Positions 6,304-13,150 of a DNA stretch of 15,556 nt are shown one piece after another. The position numbers and the translations under genes were made by a program. Location of the stretch: the NCBI GenBank assembly GCA_036560145.1, contig DATBRV010000059.1, forward strand, positions 1 through 15,556, read 5' to 3'. This DNA is from DATBRV01 sp036560145 (GTDB lineage: Bacteria; Myxococcota_A; UBA9160; SMWR01). How positions within the stretch are numbered: position 1 is the stretch's first letter; the number at the start of each line of letters is the position of its first letter. Under the pieces are notes generated by a model, which was not told the origin of the DNA, did not search any database, and saw only the letters and a program-made list of their open reading frames with translations.

Positions 6304-7918
6304 GCCTCGCGAGCGCGGTGGCCTTCGCCCAGCGGTAGTCGGCCTTGCCGCTCGGCGAGCGCAGGATCTCGTCCACGAAGACGAAGAGCTTGGGGAGCTT
6401 GTAGGCGGCGACGTGCGCGCCCGCCGCCTCGCACAGCTGGGCCTCGGAGGGCCGCTCGCCCTCGCGCAGCTGGACCAGCGCCGTCACCTGCTGTCCCCAG
6501 CGGTCGTGCGGCGTGCCCACCACCACGGCGTCGTACACCGACGGGTGATGCTTGAGGGCGTGCTCGACCTCTTCGGCGAAGATCTTCTCGCCGCCCGAGT
6601 TGATCGTGACCGAGTCGCGCCCGAACAGGCGCAGCATGCCCTTCTCGTCGAGGCCGGCGCGGTCGCCGGGGACCGAGTAGCGCACGCCGTCCACCACCGG
6701 GAACGTCTTGGCGGTCTTCGCCTCGTCGCCGTAGTAGCCGAGCGGCACGTAGCCGCTGCGGGCCAGCCAGCCCTGCTCGGAGGAGCCCGCCCCGATCACG
6801 CCCGAGAGGTCGGCCTTCAGCACCACGTTGCCCGGCGCCAGCGCGAAATCCCCCGTGCTGGTGCGGCTTCCCGACGCGCTGAACTGCATCGCCTGCGCGC
6901 CGCTCTCGGAGGAGCCCAGGGCGTCGAGGATGCGCACCTCGGGCAGCAGCTCGAGGAACTCCTGCTTGAGCGCCGCGGTCAGGATGGCGCCGCCCGAGGT
7001 GAGCAGCTTGAAGGCGGAGAGGTCGTAGCGACGCTTGCGCAGCTGGTCGGCCAGCGGCCGGCCGAAGGCGTCGCCCACGATCGTGAGGGCGTTCACCTTC
7101 TCGCGCTCGATCGTGGACCAGATGTCGTGCGGGTCGAAGTGGCGCGGGTGATCCTGCACCACGATGGTGCCGCCCACGTGCCACATGTTGAAGGCCACCC
7201 AGTGCGCGGCGCCGTGCATGAAGGGCGGCGCCGGCAGCGACCGGATCCCGCCCGCCTTGGCGCGCTCCACCATCTGCTCGAGAGAGCCCGGGTCGCCGGT
7301 GTAGAGCGCGGCGCGCAGGATGTCCTCCTGCCGCCAGAGCACGCCCTTGGGCATGCCGGTGGTGCCGCCGGTGTAGAGCATGTAGAGATCGTCGGGCGAG
7401 AGATCGGGACCCGGCGGGCGCGGCTCGGCCGCGGCGAGCGCCTGCTCGTAGTCGAGGGCTCCCGGCAGGAGCGGCTCGCCGGAGCCGTCGTCCACCTGGA
7501 GCCAGAGCCGCAGCTTCGGCAGGCGGCCGCGGATGCGCGCCAGCACCGGCGCGAAGCTCGCGTGGTAGACGATCGCCTGCGCGTTCGAGTTCTCGAAGAG
7601 GTACTCGAGCTCCTCGTCGACGTAGCGGTAGTTCACGTTCAGGGGGACGCAGCGCGCCTTGAAGGCGCCCAGCATCCCCTCGAGATACTCGTTGCCGTTG
7701 TAGAGATAAAGCGCGACGTGCGACTGCCCGGACTCCCAGTTGCGCAGCTGGCTGCGGGGAACGCCGCAGCCCAGCTCCGCGCTGCGCAGCACGCTCGCGA
7801 GGCGCCGCGTCCGGTCCGTGATCTGCGCCCAACTGAGCCGGCGGTCGCGGTAGACCAGGCACTCGCGCTCGGGGATCACCGCGGCGATCGCCTCGTGGAT
7901 CGCGGCCAGGTTGAGCAT
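6284..7918 (-). CDS. Acyl-CoA synthetase, AMP-forming (FadD-type)
   Basis: This 544-residue ANL-superfamily enzyme activates a carboxylic acid with ATP to an acyl-AMP and then transfers it to CoA in the cytosol. The ATG at 7918 has GGAG (7925-7928) six bases upstream. Motifs in order: P-loop YTGGTTGMPKGV (182-193), A5 GSSESG (335-340), A7 YSVPGD (414-419), A8 hinge GRDSVTINSGGEKIFAEEVE (433-452), and A10 RSPSGKADYR, where K525 is the expected catalytic lysine. The run PKGVLWRQEDI after the P-loop and WESGQSHVALYLYNGNEYLE near the N-terminus resemble the FadD19-like group, some of which act on steroid side chains; that substrate is inference. It is the last gene of the minus-strand cluster, 66 bases after the toroid protein gene, and its 3' end overlaps the DUF1499 gene by 20 bases. 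Confidence 0.93.
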   Translation of the reverse strand: MLNLAAIHEAIAAVIPERECLVYRDRRLSWAQITDRTRRLASVLRSAELGCGVPRSQLRNWESGQSHVALYLYNGNEYLEGMLGAFKARCVPLNVNYRYVDEELEYLFENSNAQAIVYHASFAPVLARIRGRLPKLRLWLQVDDGSGEPLLPGALDYEQALAAAEPRPPGPDLSPDDLYMLYTGGTTGMPKGVLWRQEDILRAALYTGDPGSLEQMVERAKAGGIRSLPAPPFMHGAAHWVAFNMWHVGGTIVVQDHPRHFDPHDIWSTIEREKVNALTIVGDAFGRPLADQLRKRRYDLSAFKLLTSGGAILTAALKQEFLELLPEVRILDALGSSESGAQAMQFSASGSRTSTGDFALAPGNVVLKADLSGVIGAGSSEQGWLARSGYVPLGYYGDEAKTAKTFPVVDGVRYSVPGDRAGLDEKGMLRLFGRDSVTINSGGEKIFAEEVEHALKHHPSVYDAVVVGTPHDRWGQQVTALVQLREGERPSEAQLCEAAGAHVAAYKLPKLFVFVDEILRSPSGKADYRWAKATALARLNPPRA

Positions 7919-7938
7919 GGGAGTCTCCGCGGAAGGGG

Positions 7939-7948
7939 AGCCTAGGCT
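7939..7948. repeat. Perfect 10-bp palindrome with TAGGCT on both strands
   Basis: AGCCTAGGCT lies in the 66-base gap between the toroid protein gene and the acyl-CoA synthetase gene. On the minus strand its TAGGCT (7944 to 7939) ends 20 bases before the synthetase ATG and could be a -10 element, because the same hexamer precedes the gene at 10001. It could instead be an operator half-site pair. Neither role is proven. Confidence 0.3.
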
Positions 7949-7984
7949 GCCATACGGAGCGGTTCTCGACCAGGGTTCACGGCA

Positions 7985-8758
7985 TCAGGCTAGGCGCACC
8001 AGGGCGGTGAGGGCGTCGAGGGTGTGCGCGACGCGCGCAGCGGCGTCGCCGCCGCCCGGAGCCGGCCAGCCTCCATCGCCGGCCTGCTCGGCCAGCAGCG
8101 CGAGGACGATCTCGCCCGCGGCGAGCTTCGCGCCCGGCAGCGAGGCGGCGCCGCAGTCGACCCAGATCCGCGCCGCCTGCACGGCGTCGAACCCCTTGGC
8201 CCGGAAGCCGCGCTCGAGCTCGCGGCCGCACCACTGGAGCACGTCGTCGGCGCGCTCGTGCTCGACGTTCGTGAAGAGGGGCGTGTAGGCGGCGAGCGGG
8301 CGCCAGGCGAACCCGGACACGCGCTCGGGCGTGAAGAGCGCGGCCAGATGGTCCGCTGCGCCGTCGAGCAGGCGCTGGCGCACCGAGCGCAGGCCCGAAA
8401 GGCACGCCGCCAGGCGGCCGGTCAGGTACACGCGCTCCTCCTCGTCGCTGCCGGCCGCGCCGAAGGAACCGTCGTCGGCCTGCGCCTTCGCCAGCGCCTC
8501 CGCGATCCGGAGGGCGAGCGGGCAGTCGAGCGCGCGCAGGTCCGCGAGCCCGCGAAGCACCGGGAGCGCGGCGCGTGGATCCACGCCGCCGGGCGCTCGG
8601 AACACACCGGAGCGCTCGGCCCATTCCTCGAGCGCGCTCTGCGCGCCCGCGAGCGGCTCCGCGCCGATCAGGACCGCGGCGCGCCGGACCGCCGCCGGGT
8701 CGCCCCGTTCTTCGACGAAGCGCGCGGCGCGCACGCGCGCCTGCGCGATCCCGCTCAC
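7985..8758 (-). CDS. Uncharacterised alpha/alpha-toroid (terpenoid-cyclase/prenyltransferase-like) protein
   Basis: This 257-residue protein starts with GTG at 8758, overlapping the TGA of the rRNA methyltransferase gene as GTGA. The much longer open frame upstream is only a shadow of that gene. The sequence is almost entirely helical by appearance. It carries two degenerate QW-like repeats, QADDGSFG (93-100) and QAGDGGWP (225-232), the sort that close helical hairpins in the (alpha/alpha)6 toroid of terpenoid cyclases and prenyltransferase beta subunits. It is shorter than full cyclases and I see no DxDD or zinc-ligand motif, so an enzymatic role is doubtful. There is no signal peptide. Coupling to RlmI suggests co-expression at matched level but does not reveal a function. 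I do not recognise a named family. Confidence 0.72.
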   Translation of the reverse strand: MSGIAQARVRAARFVEERGDPAAVRRAAVLIGAEPLAGAQSALEEWAERSGVFRAPGGVDPRAALPVLRGLADLRALDCPLALRIAEALAKAQADDGSFGAAGSDEEERVYLTGRLAACLSGLRSVRQRLLDGAADHLAALFTPERVSGFAWRPLAAYTPLFTNVEHERADDVLQWCGRELERGFRAKGFDAVQAARIWVDCGAASLPGAKLAAGEIVLALLAEQAGDGGWPAPGGGDAAARVAHTLDALTALVRLA

Positions 8759-9924
8759 GCCTCGAGCAGGAGTCCGGAGAGGTAGGCGCCCTCCGGATGG
8801 TCGAGCGAGACGACGTGATCGGGCGCGGCGCCCAGCGTCGCCAGCACGCGCAGGCTGCGGCGGACCTCGAGCGAGGCGCCAAAGACGATCTGGCGCAGCT
8901 TCTCGGCGCCGAGGTGGTGCGAGCAGGTGAAGACGAGCAGGTGCGCCCGCGGCGCCGAGCGCTTCAGGGCGCTGCGAAACAAATCCTTGTAGGCGCGCGC
9001 GGCGCGCGCGACGTCGCGCTCGGCGCGCGCCATCGGCGGCGGATCCAGGATCAGCAGGTCGTAGCCCGCATCGTCCGCGCGCAGGAACTCGAAGGCGTCG
9101 GCCTGCTCGAGCCGCGCCTTCGCATCCGGCGCGTTGGCGGCGAGGTTCTCCTTCGCGAACGCGAGCGCGGGCTGCGAGGAATCGACCAGGGTGAGCCGCT
9201 GGGCGCCGCCGCACGCCGCGGCGACGCCGAAGCCGCCCGTGTAGCAGAACAGGTCGAGCACGCGCCGGCCCGCCGCGAGCTTTTGAACCAGATCGCGCGA
9301 GTCGCGCTGATCCAGGTAGAAGCCCGTCTTCTGTCCCTCGCCGAGGTCCACCCGGTAGCGCCGGCCGCGCTCGCGGATCCAGACCGGCTCCTGCGGCGGC
9401 TCCCCCCAGAGGGCGCCCTGGCGGACGGGCAGGCCCTCCTTGCGGGCGGCCACGGAGTCCGCGCGTTCGAAGCCGAGCGCGGCGCCCGTCGCGGCGCGCA
9501 GCGCGGCGGCGATCTCCTCGCGGCGCACCAGCATGCCCGCGGTCGTGAGCTTCACGACCACGGCGTCCGCGTAGCGGTCGGCCACCAGGCCGGGAAGGCC
9601 GTCGCCCTCGGCGTTCACCAGCCGCACCGCGTCGGTGCCCTGCAGCAGAGGACTCGCCGCCCGGCGCGCCACCGCATCCGCGATGCGCGCCGCAATCAGG
9701 CCCTCCTCGGCGAGCTCCTTCTCGAAGCCGAGCATGCGCACGCGCAGCGCCGAGTGCGGCGAGTAGTGTCCGAAGCCAAGCACCTCGCCCTCGGCCGCCA
9801 GCACGCGCGCGAAGGCTCCCGGCGCGGCCTCTCCCTCGACGCGGGCCACCGCGCCCGAGAGCACCCAGGGATGGCGCCTTTGCAGCGAGCGGTCGCGGCC
9901 GGGATGCAGGACGATGTCGAGCAT
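8755..9924 (-). CDS. rlmI: RlmI-like 23S rRNA cytosine-C5 methyltransferase (class I SAM-dependent)
   Basis: At 389 residues it is close to E. coli RlmI (396), which makes m5C1962 in 23S rRNA. The ATG at 9924 is chosen because the protein then begins MLDIVLHPGRDRSLQRRHPW, the usual N-terminal PUA-domain start. Motifs in order: family-typical QKTGFYLDQRDSR (198-210), SAM-binding VLDLFCYTGGFGV (222-234), motif IV LDPPP (293-297), and FTCSHH with the likely catalytic C334. It acts in the cytosol on ribosomal RNA. No ribosome-binding site precedes the ATG. A TACACT hexamer six bases upstream suggests a leaderless mRNA. It is the first gene of the minus-strand cluster and divergent from the thioredoxin-fold gene. 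The exact target base is inferred; paralogous families exist, so RlmI identity is likely but not certain. Confidence 0.88.
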   Translation of the reverse strand: MLDIVLHPGRDRSLQRRHPWVLSGAVARVEGEAAPGAFARVLAAEGEVLGFGHYSPHSALRVRMLGFEKELAEEGLIAARIADAVARRAASPLLQGTDAVRLVNAEGDGLPGLVADRYADAVVVKLTTAGMLVRREEIAAALRAATGAALGFERADSVAARKEGLPVRQGALWGEPPQEPVWIRERGRRYRVDLGEGQKTGFYLDQRDSRDLVQKLAAGRRVLDLFCYTGGFGVAAACGGAQRLTLVDSSQPALAFAKENLAANAPDAKARLEQADAFEFLRADDAGYDLLILDPPPMARAERDVARAARAYKDLFRSALKRSAPRAHLLVFTCSHHLGAEKLRQIVFGASLEVRRSLRVLATLGAAPDHVVSLDHPEGAYLSGLLLEA

Positions 9925-9930
9925 GCGGCG

Positions 9931-9936
9931 AGTGTA
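9931..9936 (-). promoter_or_regulatory. Candidate -10 element giving a leaderless rlmI transcript
   Basis: The minus strand reads TACACT, then six bases, then the ATG at 9924. A -10 hexamer at this distance would place the transcription start at or next to the start codon. No Shine-Dalgarno is seen, in keeping with a leaderless message. No clear -35 is visible. Confidence 0.38.
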
Positions 9937-9963
9937 GCGGGGGGCAACCCGCGGCCGGTCGGG

Positions 9964-9969
9964 TAGGCT
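9964..9969 (+). promoter_or_regulatory. Candidate -10 element for the thioredoxin-fold gene
   Basis: TAGGCT ends 31 bases before the GTG at 10001, within the 76-base divergent gap. It fits TANNNT and resembles the other candidate -10 elements in the window (TATGCT, TAGTGT), each about 28-31 bases before a start codon. No convincing -35 is present. Confidence 0.35.
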
Positions 9970-10000
9970 GGGGCGCGCCGCTCGAGACGCAGGAGCCCCC

Positions 10001-12061
10001 GTGAGCAAGGCCGCCGACGCGCCGCCCCGCAATCGACTCGCCGCCGAGTCGAGCGCCTACCTGCGGCAGCACATGCACAACCCCGTCGACTGGTTTCCCT
10101 GGGGACCGGAGGCGCTCGAACAGGCGCGTCTAAGAGACGTGCCGCTGCTCGTCTCGATCGGATACAGCGCCTGTCATTGGTGCCACGTGATGGAGCACGA
10201 ATCCTTCGAGGACGCCGAGACGGCGGCCCTGATGAACGAGCTCTTCGTCCCGATCAAGGTCGACCGCGAGGAGAGGCCGGACCTCGACCAGATCTACATG
10301 GACACCGTGACGCGTCTCACCGGCCACGGCGGCTGGCCGCTTACGGTCTTCTGCATGCCCGACGGCACTCCCTTCTACGGCGGCACCTACTTTCCGCCCG
10401 AGCCGCGGCACGGTCTGCCCTCGTTCCGCCAGATCCTGATGGGCGCGGCGCAGGCCTACCGCGAGCGCCGGGGCGAGGTGAAGCAGAGCGCGGAGCGGAT
10501 CCTGGCAGCGCTCTCCGAGCGGGCGCCCGGAAGCGCGGAGAGCGCGCCGGGCGCGCAGACGGCGGTGCAGTCGGCGCTGCGCCTGCTGCAAGGCGCGGAC
10601 TCCGAGCAGGGAGGCTTCGGCTCGGCGCCCAAGTTCCCGACCCCCTGCTATCTCGAGCTGCTGCTGGCCGCCGTCGATGCGCTGCCCGAGCGCAAGGCGC
10701 GCGAGGCCCTCGATCACGTGGTCTTCACCTGCCGCGAGATGGCGCGCGGAGGCGTCTACGACCAGCTGGGCGGCGGCTTCCACCGCTACAGCGTCGACGC
10801 CCGCTGGGCGGTGCCGCACTTCGAGAAGATGCTCTACGACCAGGGACAGCTGCTGCGCGTCTACGCCGAGGCTTGGCGCCGCAGCGGCGCCAGCGACGAC
10901 GACCTGCTCTGGCCGGTGCGCGAGACCGCGGCCTACTTGCGCCGCGAGATGAGCGCCCCCGACGGCGGCTTCTACGCGAGCCAGGACGCCGACAGCGAAG
11001 GCGAGGAGGGCGTCTACTACGTCTTCACCCCGGAGCAGATCGACGCGGCGCTCGGCCCCGAGGCCGGGGCCGCCTTCTGCCGCGCCTACGGCGTGACCGC
11101 GCGCGGCAACTTCGAGCACGGCAGCACGGTGCTCGCCGACGGCGCCCGGGAGCCGCGCGCGAGCTTCGCCGAGGAGCGCGCGAAGCTGCTCGCGGCGCGC
11201 GCGAGCCGGGTGGCGCCCGCCACCGACCGCAAGCGCGTGGCCGCCTGGAATGCGCTGGCGATCTCGGGCCTGGCGCGCGCCGGAAGCCTGCTGGGCGACG
11301 ACGCCATGCTGGCGGACGCCGTCCGGGGGGCGGAGTTCGTGTCCGAACAGATGCGTGACGGCGCCGGCCGCCCGACACGGATCTGGAACGAAGGGCGCGC
11401 CTCGGTGCCGGCCTTCCTCGACGACTTCGCGAGCTGGATCGAAGCGACGCTCGACCTCTACCGCGCGGGCGCCGGCGAGCGCTGGCTCGGCTCGGCCCTG
11501 GCCGCGGCCGAGTCCGTCGCCGCGCGCTTCTACGACCCGGCCGAGGCAGACCTCTTCCTGACGCCGGTGGACGGGGAGCCGCTCGTGCACCGCCCGCGCT
11601 CGGACCACGACGGTGCGACGCCGCACTCGACGGGCCTGGCGGCGCTCGGACTGCTGCGGGTCGCCGATCTCTCGGGCCGCGCCGATCTGCGCGGGATCGC
11701 GGAGCGCGTGATCGGGACGCACGCCTACCTGCTGGAGCGCGCGCCGCAGGCCTTCCCGACGCTGGCGCGGGCCGCGCTGGCGGCCGAGCGCGGCTTCGCC
11801 GTCGCGGTGATCGTGGGCGTGCCCAGCGACCCCGCGACGCGCGCGCTCGCCGCGCGAGCGCGCCGCGTGCTGGGCCCCGCCGACGCCGTCGTCGTCGCCG
11901 AGCCCGGGGCGGCCCCGCCGGCCGGCCTCGCGCCGAGCTGGCTGGCCGGCCGCGCTCCGCAGGGCGGGCGCCCCACCGCATGGCTGTGCCGCGGGGTCAG
12001 CTGCTCGCTGCCGATCGTGGAAGCGGACGCGCTCGCTTCGGAGCCCGCCCCGCTGCGCTAG
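10001..12061 (+). CDS. Thioredoxin domain-containing protein, DUF255/YyaL (SSP411) family
   Basis: This 686-residue protein starts with GTG at 10001, with AGGAG (9991-9995) five bases upstream. The N-terminal thioredoxin-like domain begins with the family hallmark SSAYLRQHMHNPVDWFPW and carries the redox-type motif CHWC (58-61) in GYSACHWCHVMEHESFED. IKVDREERPDLDQIYM, GHGGWPLTVFCMPDGTPFYGG and YFPPE follow. The rest is helical and matches the six-hairpin-glycosidase-like toroid of this family, with conserved GGVYDQLGGGFHRYSVD and VPHFEKMLYDQ, and a later stretch SQDADSEGEEGVYY. Length is normal (about 600-750 residues). No signal peptide is seen, so it is probably cytosolic. Bacterial YyaL-type proteins are widespread but have no firmly established reaction; a role in redox or carbohydrate metabolism is only suggested by the two folds. 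Its TAG is followed after 31 bases by the next gene. Confidence 0.93.
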   Translation: MSKAADAPPRNRLAAESSAYLRQHMHNPVDWFPWGPEALEQARLRDVPLLVSIGYSACHWCHVMEHESFEDAETAALMNELFVPIKVDREERPDLDQIYMDTVTRLTGHGGWPLTVFCMPDGTPFYGGTYFPPEPRHGLPSFRQILMGAAQAYRERRGEVKQSAERILAALSERAPGSAESAPGAQTAVQSALRLLQGADSEQGGFGSAPKFPTPCYLELLLAAVDALPERKAREALDHVVFTCREMARGGVYDQLGGGFHRYSVDARWAVPHFEKMLYDQGQLLRVYAEAWRRSGASDDDLLWPVRETAAYLRREMSAPDGGFYASQDADSEGEEGVYYVFTPEQIDAALGPEAGAAFCRAYGVTARGNFEHGSTVLADGAREPRASFAEERAKLLAARASRVAPATDRKRVAAWNALAISGLARAGSLLGDDAMLADAVRGAEFVSEQMRDGAGRPTRIWNEGRASVPAFLDDFASWIEATLDLYRAGAGERWLGSALAAAESVAARFYDPAEADLFLTPVDGEPLVHRPRSDHDGATPHSTGLAALGLLRVADLSGRADLRGIAERVIGTHAYLLERAPQAFPTLARAALAAERGFAVAVIVGVPSDPATRALAARARRVLGPADAVVVAEPGAAPPAGLAPSWLAGRAPQGGRPTAWLCRGVSCSLPIVEADALASEPAPLR

Positions 12062-12064
12062 TGT
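12059..12064 (+). promoter_or_regulatory. Candidate -10 element overlapping the stop codon of the YyaL-type gene
   Basis: TAGTGT begins with the TAG stop of the preceding gene and ends 28 bases before the ATG at 12093. The spacing matches the other TANNNT candidates. A weak -35-like TTCGGA may lie upstream. If real, the downstream three-gene cluster has its own promoter instead of relying only on read-through. Confidence 0.3.
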
Positions 12065-12092
12065 GCGCCACCAAGTTTTTGCGAGGGCGGAA

Positions 12093-13130
12093 ATGTCCCG
12101 CGACGACACCCGCTACGGCACGGGGCACGACGACGGCCTGACGGCGCTCACCGCGCTCGATCCCAGCGCGACGCAGACGGTCGACCAGCTGGTGCGCGCG
12201 ATGTGCCACACCGCCTTCGGCGGCCGCCGCCTGGGCGAGGCGGCCGACGTGCTGGAAGCGATGGTTCGCGATCCCGATTGCTACCGCGTGCTCACCATCT
12301 CGGGCGCCATGACGATCGCAAAGCAGGGCCTGCTCGTCTGCGAGATGATCGACCGCGGCTGGGTGCAGGCGATCGTCACCACCGGCGCGCTGATGACCCA
12401 CGGGCTCTCCGAGGGCGTGGGCATGCTGCACTTCAAGCACCGCGCCTCGATGCCCGACACCGAGCTCTACGAGAAGGGCTACAACCGCGTCTACGACACC
12501 ATCGAGCTGGAGCAGAACCTCGACGACGTCGAGAAGATCCTCGAGCCGGCGCTGGATGCCCTGCCCGACGACAGCGTGCTCTCGAGCCGCCTGATCACGG
12601 AGCGCCTCGGTCGCTACCTGGAACGCCACACCAAGGGGCGCGCGATCCTGAAGAGCGCGTACCAGAAGCAGGTGCCGGTCTTCGTGCCGGCCTTCACGGA
12701 CTCGGAGCTCGGGCTCGACGTGGCGATCTACAACGTGAAGCGCGCCGTCAAGAAGGGCGCCGCCCTGCCCTTCAACCCGTTCATCGATCTCGACGATTTC
12801 ACCGATCGGATCCGTCCGCGCGAGACGCTCGGCATCTTCACGATCGGCGGCGGCGTTCCGCGCAACTGGGCCCAGCAGGTGGGCCCTTACCTCGACATCC
12901 GGCGCAAGCGCCTGAATATCGACGAGCCGCTGCGCCGCTACAAGTACGCGGTGCGGATCTGCCCCGAGCCCGATCACTGGGGCGGGCTCTCGGGCTGTAG
13001 CTACAGCGAGGGCGTCTCCTGGGGAAAGTTCGTGCCCGAGAGCGAGGGCGGCCGCTTCGCCGAGGTCTTCGCCGACGCCACCATCGCCTGGCCGCTGGTG
13101 GTGCGCGCGGTGATCGAGCGCCTTTCCTGA
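12093..13130 (+). CDS. Deoxyhypusine synthase-like protein (possible polyamine enzyme)
   Basis: From the ATG at 12093, with AGGG (12084-12087) five bases upstream, the product has 345 residues, near the usual size for this family. A GTG at 12063 is also in frame but overlaps the likely promoter. The core matches deoxyhypusine synthase: VLTISGAMTIAKQGL and IVTTGALMTHGL near residues 67-104 (NAD-binding region), PVFVPAFTDSELG (195-207), GGGVP (252-256) and EGVSWGKF (306-313). K312 aligns with the lysine that carries the aminobutyl intermediate in the eukaryotic enzyme (human K329), with W310 and E306 also kept. The active-site histidine of the eukaryotic enzyme aligns with N258. Bacteria have no eIF5A, so protein hypusination is unlikely. 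Some bacterial homologues make homospermidine or related polyamines, the favoured but unproven role here. It is the first gene of a tight cluster with an alcohol dehydrogenase and an acyl-CoA dehydrogenase. Confidence 0.88.
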   Translation: MSRDDTRYGTGHDDGLTALTALDPSATQTVDQLVRAMCHTAFGGRRLGEAADVLEAMVRDPDCYRVLTISGAMTIAKQGLLVCEMIDRGWVQAIVTTGALMTHGLSEGVGMLHFKHRASMPDTELYEKGYNRVYDTIELEQNLDDVEKILEPALDALPDDSVLSSRLITERLGRYLERHTKGRAILKSAYQKQVPVFVPAFTDSELGLDVAIYNVKRAVKKGAALPFNPFIDLDDFTDRIRPRETLGIFTIGGGVPRNWAQQVGPYLDIRRKRLNIDEPLRRYKYAVRICPEPDHWGGLSGCSYSEGVSWGKFVPESEGGRFAEVFADATIAWPLVVRAVIERLS

Positions 13131-13138
13131 TGTCCCTC

Positions 13139-13142
13139 GGAG
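13139..13142 (+). promoter_or_regulatory. Shine-Dalgarno favouring the inner start of the alcohol dehydrogenase gene
   Basis: GGAG lies eight bases before the ATG at 13151. The alternative ATG at 13130 overlaps the stop of the previous gene as TGATG but has no ribosome-binding site and could be used only by coupling. Confidence 0.55.
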
Positions 13143-13150
13143 CCGCGACC

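Noticed and set aside
8759..10078. N-terminal extension of the toroid protein's open frame to 697 codons
   Set aside because: The extension is a frame-shadow of the rRNA methyltransferase. The toroid-like sequence begins only after the GTG at 8758.
10130..12109. 659-codon open frame on the minus strand opposite the YyaL-type gene
   Set aside because: It is antisense to a strongly recognisable protein and its own translation shows no motif.
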